From contig AJFK01000981.1 in assembly GCA_000467715.1 (NCBI GenBank), forward strand, positions 1 to 64,000: a stretch of 64,000 bases of DNA, in the 5' to 3' direction. Shown piece after piece: positions 21,712-33,137 of the stretch. Every line of letters starts with the position of its first letter. Positions within the stretch are counted from its first letter, which is position 1. This stretch comes from Hysterium pulicare CBS 123377 (lineage: Eukaryota > Ascomycota > Dothideomycetes > Hysteriales > Hysteriaceae). The translations under genes and the position numbers were made by a program. The notes under the pieces were generated by a model. It saw only the letters and a program-made list of their open reading frames with translations, was not told the DNA's origin and did not search any database.

Positions 21712-22833
21712 ATGCCAAAACCAGCAAAACGCCTCCCGAAACCCTCCCCCGAAACCTCCTCCTCCCCCTCCTCGACAATCCCCGCCCCATTCACACCCGC
21801 GCCCTCCACACTCCTCCCTTTCCTAGACACCCTCTCCAAAGACTCAGTCTACATAACGCACCTAGACCACCACCCCGCGCGCTTCAAACGCCGCATCTTC
21901 ACCATCCCCATCCTGCTCAACCTCTCCATCCTCATCCTCCTGCTCTGGCGCACCTACATCCAAGTCCCCTTCTACTGGAAACTCTTCCTGTCCGTGGTCG
22001 GCCACCACAATGAATACACGATAAACACCAAAGCGGCGTCGTGGGGCACGCTGGCGCGGCAGATCGTGTGGCGCGCGGCGAACTTCCTCTTCGACTGGGT
22101 CTTCGCGCGCATCATCGCGCCCTGGCCCTGGACCTTCTTCTGCGAACGGCCTGGGAACCCGACGCGGTGGCGGTGGAATGTTGGGTTTAGGGATACGGAG
22201 GTTTATGTGAGGGTTAGTCGGGGGTGGGGCCGGGATGATTTACTGGGTGCGAGTAGAGAGGAAGGAGGGGGAGGGGGTGGGAAAAGTAAAGAGAAGAGGA
22301 AAGCGGGCGGTGAGAGCCCCTTTTTCAAAGTCAGGATCTTGCCGGCTGTAGATCCGAATCGAGTGAAGGAGAAAACGGGGTATCTCCTCATGGACGCGGA
22401 CTGGGATCTCGATTTCGCCGCTATGGTTCAAGCTACCAAGTTATTGGACCAGGGGGTTTTGAAGGAGGTCATGTTGGAGAAGAGCGTTTTTGTTTGGTGT
22501 CCGTCGTCTGGGCAAGGCGAGGATGTACGTGCGGGCCAATGGGCTGTGTGGGAGTGCTGGAAGCTGGATGAGGGGGCTGAGGGGGAGGGCAGGAAGAAGA
22601 TCGTGGCGTTTAGGGATCGGCTCGCGGCTATGGGGAAGGAGAATCTGTTCTTTAAATGGATCGAGCTCATTCAGTTTGAGAGTAGTCAGCCTGGTGGGTT
22701 TACGCCTGAAAGACAGGTAGAGGCGGCGCGTAAGGCGAAGATGCTTTTCCAAGAGCAGGGGGTTGATTTTGATGGATTTGTTAAAGACATTGGAGGGTTG
22801 GACGGATTGCCTGGTTATGAAACACCTGAGTGA
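21712..22833 (+). CDS. Membrane protein of unknown function
   Basis: Single exon, 373 residues. A Pro/Ser-rich tail (about 1-35) leads to a membrane segment at about 61-79 (IFTIPILLNLSILILLLWR) and an aromatic, partly hydrophobic stretch near 113-142 (FLFDWVFARIIAPWPWTFF). A Gly-rich linker with eight or more Gly and Lys splits the cytosolic-looking C-terminal domain, which contains GYLLMDADWDLDFAAMVQATKLLDQGVLKE and RQVEAARKAKMLFQEQGVDF. No catalytic motif is seen. The pattern suggests a conserved fungal ER or endomembrane protein, but I do not recognise the family. Confidence 0.82.
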   Translation: MPKPAKRLPKPSPETSSSPSSTIPAPFTPAPSTLLPFLDTLSKDSVYITHLDHHPARFKRRIFTIPILLNLSILILLLWRTYIQVPFYWKLFLSVVGHHNEYTINTKAASWGTLARQIVWRAANFLFDWVFARIIAPWPWTFFCERPGNPTRWRWNVGFRDTEVYVRVSRGWGRDDLLGASREEGGGGGGKSKEKRKAGGESPFFKVRILPAVDPNRVKEKTGYLLMDADWDLDFAAMVQATKLLDQGVLKEVMLEKSVFVWCPSSGQGEDVRAGQWAVWECWKLDEGAEGEGRKKIVAFRDRLAAMGKENLFFKWIELIQFESSQPGGFTPERQVEAARKAKMLFQEQGVDFDGFVKDIGGLDGLPGYETPE

Positions 22834-23173
22834 TAGAAGAGCATACTAAGAGCCTATTGAGCCACCTCGAAGTACATACTACTGGAGTATGAGTGATTGT
22901 AAAAGCCTAAGGGGAGCGTAAATCTGCGTAAACAACAGCCCACAGGATCACGGATTTTCAAATCCTGAAGATATGAATCAGTTCAAAATACGAACACATA
23001 TAGAGAATCCTATTAGTAAAATCATAGTCTATGTTTCAATTAGTTTTCAAATAATGATAAACTTAAAAGGACCCAAAGATTTCCCCCAACCCAAAGTGAC
23101 ACCCATTCAATCGCTCATACCGTCCAGAACGCTACACGCTCGGTAAAGGCAGAGAAACGTCATTCCATAATCA
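22834..23173. other. Convergent 3' intergenic region
   Basis: 340 bp, A+T-rich, between converging genes. Nothing else is seen. Confidence 0.5.
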
Positions 23174-24873
23174 TTAAAGGCCAGGCGCTGGGGTAGTGAT
23201 TGGCAGCGTCGAACTCCAAGTCGATGTGAAGCATCCAGTCACATAGACCGTACTATCCGGTAGCGGCGCACCCGTACTATTAACAAATATAATCGTATCG
23301 GTACTCAAAGTAGTCGTCGAGATACCGGCATCCAGTGTACTCGTAGTAAATCTTAGGGTATCAGTATAAATCGTTGTCGTACTGACTCCGCTCGGATCAG
23401 GCGTCACCGTCGTAGTCGTAGTCACCAATGCATAGACCGTAGAAGTCGACTGACCAGAAGCGTCAGGAGTAATAGTAAGAGTCGTAGTCGTTGTTGAACC
23501 CGTCGTGACCGTCAATTGCGGAATTGGCGGATAGGTGTAGTCTGGCTGATTGCTAACCACATATCTCTTTTCCTTCACGAGAGTTCCAGGGTGTTTATGT
23601 TCCAAGCTGCTTCCTACCTTGATCGCACCCCAAGATCCTTTGTTCTCGTATGCAGAGCCGAAGGTGGAGTCTTTGAGGTAGCAAAACCCCTTGGCGCCGA
23701 ATTTCCCGGGTACCCATGACACGGCTACACAATCGCGATCTTCGTCGCAGGCTTCAATGCAGAGGGCATGACTAGGTTGATAAGAGGTTGTGAGATTTCC
23801 ACCATAGCGATCCAGTCCACATTCAATAATATAGTATCCGCCATGTGACGCCCTGAACGAGTAGCCATCGTACCAGGGACAAAGATTTTTTCCAGTTGCG
23901 GAATGCGAGGGTATTGAGGATGCCCTTGTGGATGTCCGGATGGACGAAATTTGTGAATTAGTTCGCATGGTACTCGAAGACCGGCCGCTTGATGATTGAG
24001 CCATTGTAGATAAGGAGATACTCGAGCTGATATCGCTTGTTGAAGAGGAGGACGAGGTGATTTCACTGCTCAAACTAGAGGAAGAACTACTTGAGCTCGA
24101 GGGCGGCGGACAGCTTTGAACAGAAAGCGTAGTTGTAGAAGGCTCAGCTGGAGGAATTGAGATTGTGGAAGTGCTCGTACCAGTGAACTCTGTAATAGTC
24201 GTGATTGATGAAGGCGGAGGCGTGGAAAAGACTGTCGAAATAATGGTAGTAGAAAAATCAGTTTCAGTGGTTGTACTCGATGGTTGAGCGGATAAATAAG
24301 ACGTCGCGGTCGTTGTTCCAGTAGTCTGGGTAGTCGTCGTCGTTCCAGTCACCATTGGGTCCAAATTTTGTGTCGAAGTTATGATAGCTTCTACGTAATC
24401 TGTCATGAAAGTTGGAGTTGTGATAACGAATGTCTGGGGACTGAATGCGGGGCCGGTGGCTTCCACGAAGTTGAGAGTCCAGGTTCCGGCAGCCATTTGA
24501 TTAAGTGTAAAGGATGGACATCGGAAGGTTGTATAGGTAGTGTAACCAACGATCGCGGCTGAGGTGGTTGCTGGTGTCATATAACCACCGATACATGGTG
24601 TTGTGGTTTTTCCAGGTAAGACCAGGTAAGGAGTAATGGTGTTCTTTTGGAGTTGGTATTTCGTCGGGAACGAACAGGTAGTAGCGTCTGAAACTTTGTC
24701 AGAAAGCACAAGAGATATGGAGAAGCGATCTAAAAAGTCATACATCCATTTGTAAAGCTTCCCGTCGCCTGTAGAGTGCCCGAATTGAGGGGGTCGATGG
24801 CAAACGTGGGAATGATACTCCCATTGAGACTCCTGGTAAACTGAGGACTGTCGAATTGACAGAGAGCGGCCAT
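23174..24873 (-). CDS. Ser/Thr-rich surface protein with PAN/apple-like domain
   Basis: Best-supported part: exons 24744-24873 and 23174-24687, joined over a 56-nt intron (GTATGA donor, TTTCAG acceptor), 547 residues from an ATG at 24873. The first half ends in long Ser and Thr runs, typical of O-mannosylated stalks. A Cys-rich PAN/apple-like module follows, with CGLDRYGGNL, CIEACDEDRDCVAVSWVP and GFCYLKDSTFG. The end has Thr-rich repeats (TTTTTLTITPDASGQST, then TTTTVTPDPSGVSTT) and no hydrophobic GPI tail. This N-terminus lacks a signal peptide, so one or more upstream exons are likely missing; an ORF at 25067-25270 carries one and may supply it. Probably an extracellular or cell-wall protein, with an unknown ligand. 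Confidence 0.72.
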
Positions 24874-25066
24874 TATGAATACAGATTAATTAACACAATG
24901 ACAAAAGTCACAAAATTTGACGAGTGTAGAAAATCAGCAAAGAGACGTACACCGACAACATGTGCTAAGATAAGTAGTATGAAAAGATCCCTTGCAAACT
25001 AAGAATAGCGTCCGCTTTCTGACTATGAGCTTCTCGCCTCGACCTAGTGAAATTAAACAGTACAAG

Positions 25067-25270
25067 TTAGTTCAAGGGCGCAATAATGTTCTTGGGTTGA
25101 GAGCAGCCGAGTGCTTTGGCTTTTATGGCTAAAAGAGGCTGAAAGAGGCTCTTTGTGGCAGAAAGAGGATTTGACGGTAGACGGATGCGGCGAATTCGTA
25201 TCTTGTGGTTTCCAGCGACACATCCAGTCTGAGCTAGCACCATAAGGAGGAATACGTATGCAGGCATGGT
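25067..25270 (-). CDS. Signal-peptide ORF, small secreted protein or 5' exon
   Basis: An ATG at 25270 opens MPAYVFLLMVLAQTGCVAG, a convincing signal peptide, followed by a basic stretch (HKIRIRRIRLP). The frame closes after 67 residues. It lies about 200 bp upstream of, and on the same strand as, the PAN/Ser-Thr-rich gene, which lacks a secretion signal. I could not find a splice path joining the two that is clearly better than others, so both a small secreted protein and a first exon remain possible. Confidence 0.35.
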   Translation of the reverse strand, partial: TMPAYVFLLMVLAQTGCVAGNHKIRIRRIRLPSNPLSATKSLFQPLLAIKAKALGCSQPKNIIAPLN

Positions 25271-25750
25271 TAGAGAGTCAAAGAGGATCTCTAAAGGAAA
25301 TAAGGTTTGTTGGTGTGAAGTCATCCTGCGCGAACGATGCGGATCTACAACTGTGCCATGCCGTTAGAAATAAGTTGGATAGGAAGATATTAGCAGCGTA
25401 AATTTACTGTGTGCTTATTTTAGAGTCGAAAGGAAGATCCGCAAAGTCCAAGATGTTAGCAGGATGGCAGGGACGGAGACAGAAATCGTTAGCGCATCTT
25501 GGCGTATTACTAAGGACACACTTACCTGTCCATCACGCACGATTCAAGTGTGACGCCAATGGGTCTTTCACGTGGACTATGATTGGTACTAGCTGCCCTC
25601 ATAAAAATGAAGGTGATGTTATGATACAGTCTGGGATTACAAAAAGCGTGAAACAAATACTGACATAATCGTCATTCTTCGTCCTCATTACCATCTTGAA
25701 TTAGAGATGCTAGGGTGAAATAGACAACATATTTAACGCTTAGCTTTTGG
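25271..25750. other. Intergenic region, nothing recognised
   Basis: About 480 bp between two minus-strand surface-protein genes. No gene is supported. Confidence 0.5.
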
Positions 25751-27014
25751 CTAGTAGTTCAAGAAAACCGCAGCACCGCCAAACAACGCAGCAGCTCCCA
25801 TGGCGCCAGTCTGCATTGGCATGGCAGCAGCTTTAGAGGAGCTGCTCTTCGCCGCCGTTTGGGCTGGCCCAGCACCAGCAGATGTGGGATTGATCATTGT
25901 GGTCGGCGTAGGCTGCCCGCTGGTAAAGGGGACATTCGATGCGCTCGAAGCACCAGTGAAGGCTGGGGCACCCATTGTTGCCGAAGCGCTTGGAGCTGCA
26001 GAAGTGTTGTTGGGGTTCAGAACGCTTTGAGATGGTTTAGCAATTCGAATAGAACAAGGGCATGGCGGGGCTGGACTTACTTATCAATAATATGGAGAAC
26101 ACCATTCGCGACGAGGAGATCAGGGGTCAAGACACGAGCACCGTTGACAAAGTAAGTGCCATTCTCGATGCGAACAGTGACGTTGCTTCCTCCAAGTGTC
26201 TTCAAGCTTGTATTGTTCATGAGTCCAGTACTATATCCAACTGTGCCCTTGACGACATGGTAGGATAGGATATTGGAAAGATCGGACATGCTCATATTAG
26301 TAAGAGCGGAGCCGATTGCTTGGAAAGCATTATTATTTGGCGCAAAGATAGTGAGGTCTTTAGTGCTATCAACGGTTTCGGTCATCTTCGTGGCGTTCAA
26401 AGCACCATTGAAGGCAGTAAGGTTGGCAGCAGACGCGGTATCATTGACCATCATGGGGACGGTGAGGAAGGAGTCGATGACGTGAATAACACCGCCAGTG
26501 AAGTTCATGTCCTGGGCACTTTGTAAGCAGAGGCTCTGAGCAGAATGAAGAGAATACATACTGCCTGTGTGACAGAAGAATTCTGGAGCAATCCTGAAAA
26601 GAACAATGTTTTGTTGCTAACTTTAACGGCCTCAACGACTTGTCCTCCAGTGAGGTTGGCGTAAGATTGGTTCATGAGCATCGTCGGAATGAAGACGCTC
26701 ATGTTGCCAATGGAGGAGGCAAGGTGCGTTCCATTGAGAACGTGATACTGCAGAAGAGCTTGAATGGCTCCACTGTCACTTGCCAACGCCATGCCAGCAG
26801 AACTGTTCAGCAGCTTTGAGAAAGCTTCATTCGAAGGTGCTAGAACCGTAATGTTTGAAGCACTGTTCAAAGATTGGGCAAGATTGGGGTACAATGAAAG
26901 GAATGAGGTCAAGTTCGAGGTCATATTGTTTCCAGCTAAGGTGGCATTGAGGCTCTGCATCTGCGCAGAGGCAGCACCGACCAAAGCGACGAGGGAGAGG
27001 TGCTTGAGCTGCAT
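25751..27014 (-). CDS. Two-domain fasciclin (FAS1) GPI-type protein
   Basis: Model: exons 26562-27014, 26081-26511 and 25751-26024 (introns 50 and 56 nt), 385 residues. Residues 1-17 (MQLKHLSLVALVGAASA) are a signal peptide. Two FAS1 domains follow, near 20-150 and 155-290. Each has the family motifs: ITVLAPSNEAFSKL and YHVLNGT in the first, LTIFAPNNNAFQAI, YHVVKGTVGYSTGL and GVLHIIDNVLNPN in the second; the last is created precisely by the splice. A Ser/Thr/Ala linker and a hydrophobic C-terminus (TGAMGAAALFGGAAVFLNY) fit a GPI anchor. More than ten N-glycosylation sites are visible. FAS1 proteins mediate adhesion and cell-wall interactions. The gene lies beside a second surface protein on the same strand. 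Confidence 0.93.
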
Positions 27015-28770
27015 TGTTCCGAATATTGCGGAGGATTGGTGAACTCGTAGCAAGCGAAAGGAAATCGAACGAGGGTACGATTCTGACCAAGAAAATAACA
27101 ATGAGAGGGGAAACGATCCTTAAGAAGTCGTCCTACCAAAGATCCCGTCTTGAGCGGAGATTTTTAGTCCAGGATCATCCTCACATGAGCCCAAAGGATT
27201 ATGGCTCTCCTCAAAAGAACCAAGAATGACTACATGGCGTTATGGAGGGGAGCATCGGCGAGGGCTTGGACCTCTATGGCGTGCAACCTACTGGATGGAG
27301 CAGCCAGGGGAAGGCATAGGCTTACCCAGCACGGCAGTGCCTGCAGTCTAGCTGGAGGACTGGGCAAATGTCATGAGTCGATCTCTCGAAGTGGCTAGCA
27401 CTGCCGCTGCTGTAGGTAGGAGGCGATCCATAGGTTAAATTCAGCTCAGGCCGTAGCATGATATCTTGTCCGGCCTCGTCATGGCAACTCTGAAACGAAA
27501 CCTGGGCCCTGAGTCGAGTGCTGAATGGCTGCATTGTGGAGTGGCATGCCTCGTGACCAGTTGGAGGGGGTGGAGGGCAAGGCATCGAGGAGAGATGTTG
27601 TTGGTGATGTTGGATTGAAGTTTGTCACGATCCCGGTCGATCCGATGAGGGTTGTGGCATCTGTGGCGTTTTGTGGGGTAAGTGCCTTAGCATCCTTGGC
27701 ATACGCATTCCATCCTTGAGAATATCTTTCTTTGCGTCGTGATGATTCGGCCGCCCAAGGAAAGCCTACGTGGCCATGTCGTGTTTTGAAACATACCTCC
27801 ATCGACGGGAATCGGGGAAGGATTCGATGCCAATCCAATTCTCTCAGCCCAGATGACGAGGTATCAGTACTCAAGCCACAGTGAAAAGACTAGCGAATCG
27901 CCGACTCTTAGCCCTTGGCCTAGCCATTCTCGACATTCTGGACTCAATCAAGGAATGCTACAGTCACTGGAGCCATTACGCGAAGAGTTCGCTGCCACTG
28001 CCATCATAGGCAGACTCGGGCTCGTCGAATTGTGAACGCCCCAGTTCCCATTCCAAATCCCTACGCCAAACCGAAGCTTAAAGCAACCGCACAGGACCGA
28101 AAACAAGGGACCCCAATCACATTTCTCCATCGTATAGACTGTACGGCTGAATCTGCCATCTCCAGTCCACCGGGCTTAAATTCACCCAGTCACCCCAGTA
28201 GACTATAGCGGAGAGCGGGAGTGGCAGTTCTACCCTATACCCCCAAGGAGTTAAGAAGGATCGGAATTATCGATAGGTGTTTCTTCTGTCGTGGCTCTGG
28301 AAACCCTTCAAGCCAAGCTTCGCATTGGGTCGGATATGCTGGACTTATGCGGCAAATTGCTGGACGGCCTTGAGCGACGGACTTGCGGAGTTTCTTTGAC
28401 CTTCCCGTGCCACAGACGAGCGAAAAGGGTATCCTAACCCCCCCGTCCTTTACTGTGAATGTCTTCGACCAGAGGACCATCTTTCCGGAATCGAGACGTC
28501 AGACTGCGAGACTAAAAAGGTATGTGTGCTTGGAGCCCTGAAGGCCAAAATACGAGTAAGCATGATTATTTGCGCGCTCCCGGAGGAATCTGAACATTCT
28601 TTATCGTCCTCCTGACCATCGTGCTACTGCTATCTTTCTGGTCCTTTGTCCTCATATTCATGAATGCTCGGAAGCAAGAGAGTGTAGAGTGTGGAAGAAC
28701 ACCTTACCTTTTTCACAGTTGCAATATCCAATTCACTGCGTTTTTTTTTCCCTTGACCATATACCTCCAT
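27015..28770. other. Intergenic region next to repeat island
   Basis: About 1.75 kb. A minus-strand open frame of 131 codons ending at 27479 begins with TTG and has no recognisable domain. The right end grades into the tandem array. Nothing is called. Confidence 0.45.
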
Positions 28771-30540
28771 TGGACAATCCATCTAAGAGGTGGGTACAGA
28801 GTCCGAAATGTCCGTGTTGAGGCCAAGCAGAGCGCTGGAGTTTTAAAAGAAGATCCTTTCCCACGCTCGGAATATCCTATTCATTACTTCCGGAAACACG
28901 AAGTTGCTTCCACAGTTGAAAATCCACTCAATAAGTGGTGTGGAGGTCAGACAATCCATACGCAGCTCTAGAACGTCTGTAGAGCAAGAAAATTGTAGTT
29001 AAAGAGAAATTAATATAACTTTCCCTTTTCAGTACTCTTAAACCTAGGTCTACTACTTTAAGATACTTATCTACACTCTTACCGCCAGAAAATCCACTTG
29101 AGGGGTGGTGCGGAGGCCGAGTAATCTGTGCATAGCTTCAGAACCTCCGTAGAGTAAGTAAGTTCTAAGTTGTAGAGAGGTACATAGACTTTTGAGTATA
29201 TATCAGAAAGGAAGAGTTAGTATTTAGTCATACCGCCGCGACCTTACTTCAGCCCGTTCTCCAAAGCTCGATCCAACTCCGCCCACCGGTCACTAGAAGA
29301 AAGAGGATTGAGTGGTGAAGACACGGTAATCAGAGGACAAGCATCTTTGCGTGTGGTTGAACGACTTAGAGAAATGAGGAATAGGTGATAAAGACACTAT
29401 AATTAGAGAACAAGCATCCTTATGTGTGGTTGTAAGATTAGAGTAGGAGGGTAAGTGGCTCATAATTTCTTTTCATATCTAGATTCCTACAATAAAACTC
29501 TAGTACTTAGATCTTCTTCTATAGTTCTTTAAGAGAGAGGTTAGTAAGAGAAGAGACCGTAATAACGGTGCAGACGCGAACTGGTTTTACCTCCTTTCCC
29601 ATAGCCCAATTCTTCCGCACGCGCCGACCAGAAAGATTGGGAACATGTGAGACTTAGGGCTAAAGCTTGTTATCAGTGAAGACTCTCTTAGAGTAGATAG
29701 CTGCAAGCGGATACTAGAAGATAGTTGCATGGACGTGAACTGGATTTAATCCCTTTCCCACAATCCGTTTCTACTGTACCTAGCGTGGAGAAAGGCATAG
29801 AACTTCTAAGGCGCTTGGAACTATACTTTATTACTACTATTATCAACTCTAAGTCCCTGTAAGCTAACCACTACAAGAGAGAGTAGTGGAATAGCTATAT
29901 AGCTGGCAACTAGATTTACCCTCTTTTCTAAAGCTTAAGCTCTCTACATACACCTCTAACAACATTCTAGAACTTCTATAATGCTATATACTATACTTCA
30001 TCTAAAAATCTAGCATATTGCTATACCTAAGAAGCTAATAATAGCCTTATAGACTTGCTATTATACTTATGCAGGTAGAAACTAGTTTTAACCTCTTTCT
30101 CAAAGCCTAATCCCTCTACGCGCACCTCCGCCAACGTCTTCAAGCTCATGTAACGCTACATTACTTTCTCCATCTAAGATCCAGCATATGCCCATACCTA
30201 AGTAGAGGATGGCAAGCTCTGGGGATCTCAATCATATTCACGCGGACGCGAACTAGCTTTATCCCCTTTCCCACAGCCCTATCCATCCCCGTACAGCTCT
30301 AGCTTAGTCTTAGGTATCCTATAGCAGTATATCTAGAAACTAGAGAGAGATTATTCTCTTTTCTTTAGCCTTGAATAAGATACTAGGAATCTAGAAGTAG
30401 AAGCATGCTCTCACGGACGTGAACTGGATTTAGCCCCTTTCCCACAGCCCAATCCTACCACACTCACCAAGGGAAAAGACCTAGAGCTCCCAAGACCCTT
30501 ATAGGCACACTACAATTCTCAAGCTTGTAAAAAACAGTAT
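28771..30540. repeat. Degenerate tandem array, period about 170 bp
   Basis: A motif close to GAACTGGATTTA followed by CCCCTTTCCCACAGCCCAA recurs with its GAACT anchor at 29578, 29737, 29907, 30079, 30250 and 30421, spaced 159, 170, 172, 171 and 171 bp. A diverged copy starts near 29240. A second motif of the unit, AAAATCCACT followed by GGTGG, recurs at 28918 and 29088 (170 bp), with an older copy near 28774. A shorter internal duplication of 73 bp is seen at 29318/29391. The units differ by many C/T and G/A changes, and the region is A+T-rich and gene-free. This looks like an old satellite-like array eroded by transitions, as repeat-induced point mutation would do. No transposase or reverse-transcriptase fragment is recognisable. 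Confidence 0.78.
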
Positions 30541-30750
30541 AGAATAACCATGATTTATTGATTAATAATAATACCTCGTTACGTCATCATCATCAGTGCC
30601 ATAATCCATCCCAAACACCATGCTAATTTCCCAGGTAATAATACGCAAAAGCCTTTTCCCAGGCAATAGTCCTTTTAAGCCCCTTTCCTTACAACGCCGA
30701 TTCAAACAACAGCCAAAACAATTCCAAAAACACCAGAAAACAGCCAAAAA
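30541..30750. other. Short A+T-rich spacer
   Basis: The space between the array and the possible alternative 3' exon of the next gene. Nothing else is seen. Confidence 0.45.
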
Positions 30751-30947
30751 CTACTCAAAGTCCGAACCAAAGCCCAAAATTGGGCGCAAGGCCCAGCGAT
30801 AGCCCATGGTGGGCAGGACGAGGGGCCACCGGGGGGCATTGGGGTCCACCCCGAACCCCACCATTGTGGTGGCGTGGGTTGGGTGGCAGTACTTCCAGCT
30901 ATGTTCAAGTCAGTATAGTGATCCATTTTCTCAGAGGCTGGGTCTAC

Positions 30948-33137
30948 TTACCACAACAAGGACTCTGCAGTCCACCACCCAAACAACAACAAAAGACCCA
31001 AAAACAGCCAAAACAACAGATATTTGACCTGATTATACTGGGCATAGAGCATCCTTTTGGCCTCACAGGCCCAGCAGGGAGGCTGCTCTGGAACATTCCC
31101 TTCGTAAAGGGTAGATTGGACTCTGCGCATGCCTCTGTCAGCATCGCGCAGGCTGGTGCGCGCGGTCCGAAGCCTGACTTCCATAGCCTGGATATGGGTG
31201 GCCTCTCTAGTTCTTTTCTTTCCAGGCGCATTTTCGGGCGTTGATGGCAGTATAATATCCTCAAGCGAATTAACGGTGGTGTCAGGAGGAAGCTTCGGGC
31301 TGGATGCCTTCGAGCTGTTGGCGGAATTGGATAGGCTGTTGTTCAAGCTTCGAGTGAGTTGCCTCAATGTTTCGTGGACTTCATCATCAGGTGGTAGAGT
31401 GAATTTCTCAGGGTTGTACCAGGGTAGTTTCTTGACGGCCTCGGCATCGTAGTGTACGTAACGGGGTAGCGTCGGTGTAGGTTCATATTCGTAACCGCCA
31501 TCCTCGCGAAGGACACCGACTCGTCCAGCTGAGTCGATTCTGGTAGCAGAGATGGTAGTGTCCAAGGGACGGTAAGGTGTAGAGGCAATCAAAGAGGCTT
31601 GCATGAAGTCATCAAAATCGACCTCAGTATAGTCCTGCGAATGGGGATCGTTGATTGATGAGAGGGTGGCGTCCGCAGTTTTGCCGCGGGCTGGGTTGTT
31701 TGTTGTGTCCGCCAATTCTTTTTCGGGATTCACATGTTCCGGGGCTCCCACCTGGGGAGGTCCAGTGTTTCTGGAGCGGCGGGGTGTAGGCGGGCTGATA
31801 TCCCTTAACTTTTGGAGGGCATCTTCAGCGGTGTTTCTGGAGCGACGTGGTGTAAGTGGGCTGATATCTCTCAACTTTTGGATGGCATCCTGGGCGGTGT
31901 GTCTGGTGCGGCCGCGTCTGGGCGAGCTCGTATCTTCTAGCTTAAGGAGGGTACTTTCGGCAGTGTCTTTAGAGCATCGATTTCTAGGCGAGCTCATGCC
32001 CTTCAGGTTTCGGAGCGCATCCTCGACGGCATCGTTAGAACGTCGCTTCCTGGGCGAGCCCGTCTCCTCCTCGACGGTATCGTTGGAGCGGCGATTTCTG
32101 GGCGAGCTTACGTCCTTCGGGCATTCGAGCACATCATCGGTGATCTCTTTAGAACGGCGACGTGTAGGCGGGCTCATGTTCTTCAGTTTTTGAAGCGCAT
32201 CCTCGGGGATATCTTTGGAGCGGCGACGTGTAGGCGGGGCCGTGTCTTTCAGTTTCTGGAGCGCATCCTCGGGGGTGACTGCTGGTTTTCCTTCTGAGGG
32301 TTTTGCACTCAACGTTTCCTTCTCGTGTTCTTCCTTCAATTGTTGTTTGTACAAGCGTTCCTCTTCGATGAGCTTTGCCTCAATGCGCTCTTTTTCCAAG
32401 ACGATTTGTTCCAAGCGTTCATCCTCCAGGCGGGCTGCCTCCAAGCGTTCTTCTTCCAATCGTTCATCCTCCAAGCGTTCTTGTTCCAAGCGAGCTGCTT
32501 CCAAGCGCTCTTCCTCCTCGATTTCCGCCTCTAAGGCTTTGGCCTCGGCAACGTGTCTGTCATATGCTTCGGGGTCTTTCATGAAACCTCTTCTGAGCCA
32601 GTCCTTCCTGACTCTGCCCTTGCGTCCCCATTGTGATGGATATCGGATGGCGGGACTTGGACTCAATGTGAGACTTTGAGTCGAATTGCTGCTGCTGGTG
32701 GCGGTGCCGGGGCGGTCGAGATGTGCAAATTCGTCGAGACCCAATCCCGTTTGATCCAAGCTTGCATTGTTCCTTTGCAGGTTTGCTAAGGTGAGGCCAG
32801 CCTGCGTGATACATCGTGCTTTCCTGAATGCTGGTGCGGTGGCGTGGAGTGCATTGTTCAGGCGCTGCTCGTCCCGTGCGTTCTGGACCAAGCGCCTTCC
32901 GAACTCATCCGTGTCGCTTTCTATGGCAGTGAAGCCGGTGCTTTGGGTATTGTTCTCTTGAACTCGTGCTTCCATTGCGTACATCTCAGCGGCGTCGGCA
33001 CCGACTTTAGAGACGTAAGTGTACTTGGCGGCGAAAATGTTGGTCGAGGGTTTGTAGATTGGTTCGAGAGGTCGTCGGGTGGCCATTGAGACGGCAATTG
33101 GAGCAATTAGACCAACTATGAGAGCAAACAACTTCAT
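30948..33137 (-). CDS. Signal-anchored coiled-coil protein with two repeat blocks
   Basis: Open frame of 729 residues from the ATG at 33137 (an in-frame TTG lies two codons upstream). Order: hydrophobic leader (1-18, [17 protein letters not shown]); a helical region; a continuous charged coiled coil near 201-276 with seven pentapeptides of the [15 protein letters not shown] type; seven full and one short copies of a 22-23-residue unit near 288-458, best seen as [20 protein letters not shown]; a disordered Ser-rich stretch; and a C-terminal membrane segment ([17 protein letters not shown]) after CWACEAKRM. The stop codon overlaps a strong GTAAGT donor; splicing over 30899-30951 would replace the last Trp with 49 residues ending at 30751. 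No known family is recognised. Membrane topology and tethering role are inferences. Confidence 0.78.
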   Translation of the reverse strand: MKLFALIVGLIAPIAVSMATRRPLEPIYKPSTNIFAAKYTYVSKVGADAAEMYAMEARVQENNTQSTGFTAIESDTDEFGRRLVQNARDEQRLNNALHATAPAFRKARCITQAGLTLANLQRNNASLDQTGLGLDEFAHLDRPGTATSSSNSTQSLTLSPSPAIRYPSQWGRKGRVRKDWLRRGFMKDPEAYDRHVAEAKALEAEIEEEERLEAARLEQERLEDERLEEERLEAARLEDERLEQIVLEKERIEAKLIEEERLYKQQLKEEHEKETLSAKPSEGKPAVTPEDALQKLKDTAPPTRRRSKDIPEDALQKLKNMSPPTRRRSKEITDDVLECPKDVSSPRNRRSNDTVEEETGSPRKRRSNDAVEDALRNLKGMSSPRNRCSKDTAESTLLKLEDTSSPRRGRTRHTAQDAIQKLRDISPLTPRRSRNTAEDALQKLRDISPPTPRRSRNTGPPQVGAPEHVNPEKELADTTNNPARGKTADATLSSINDPHSQDYTEVDFDDFMQASLIASTPYRPLDTTISATRIDSAGRVGVLREDGGYEYEPTPTLPRYVHYDAEAVKKLPWYNPEKFTLPPDDEVHETLRQLTRSLNNSLSNSANSSKASSPKLPPDTTVNSLEDIILPSTPENAPGKKRTREATHIQAMEVRLRTARTSLRDADRGMRRVQSTLYEGNVPEQPPCWACEAKRMLYAQYNQVKYLLFWLFLGLLLLFGWWTAESLLW

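Noticed and set aside
27479-27874. 131-codon minus-strand open frame
   Set aside because: Begins with TTG and has no recognisable content.
28771-30540. Retroelement or DNA transposon as source of the array
   Set aside because: No coding fragment, terminal repeat or primer-binding-like site could be recognised; only tandem periodicity is supported.
30751-30898. Calling the alternative 3' exon part of the main gene model
   Set aside because: Splice signals are good, but the added residues have no recognisable features and the membrane-anchored end is complete without it; reported as a finding instead.
31651-32193. 180-codon plus-strand frame rich in Ser, Leu and Val
   Set aside because: It is the antisense of the 22-23-residue repeats and inherits their periodicity.
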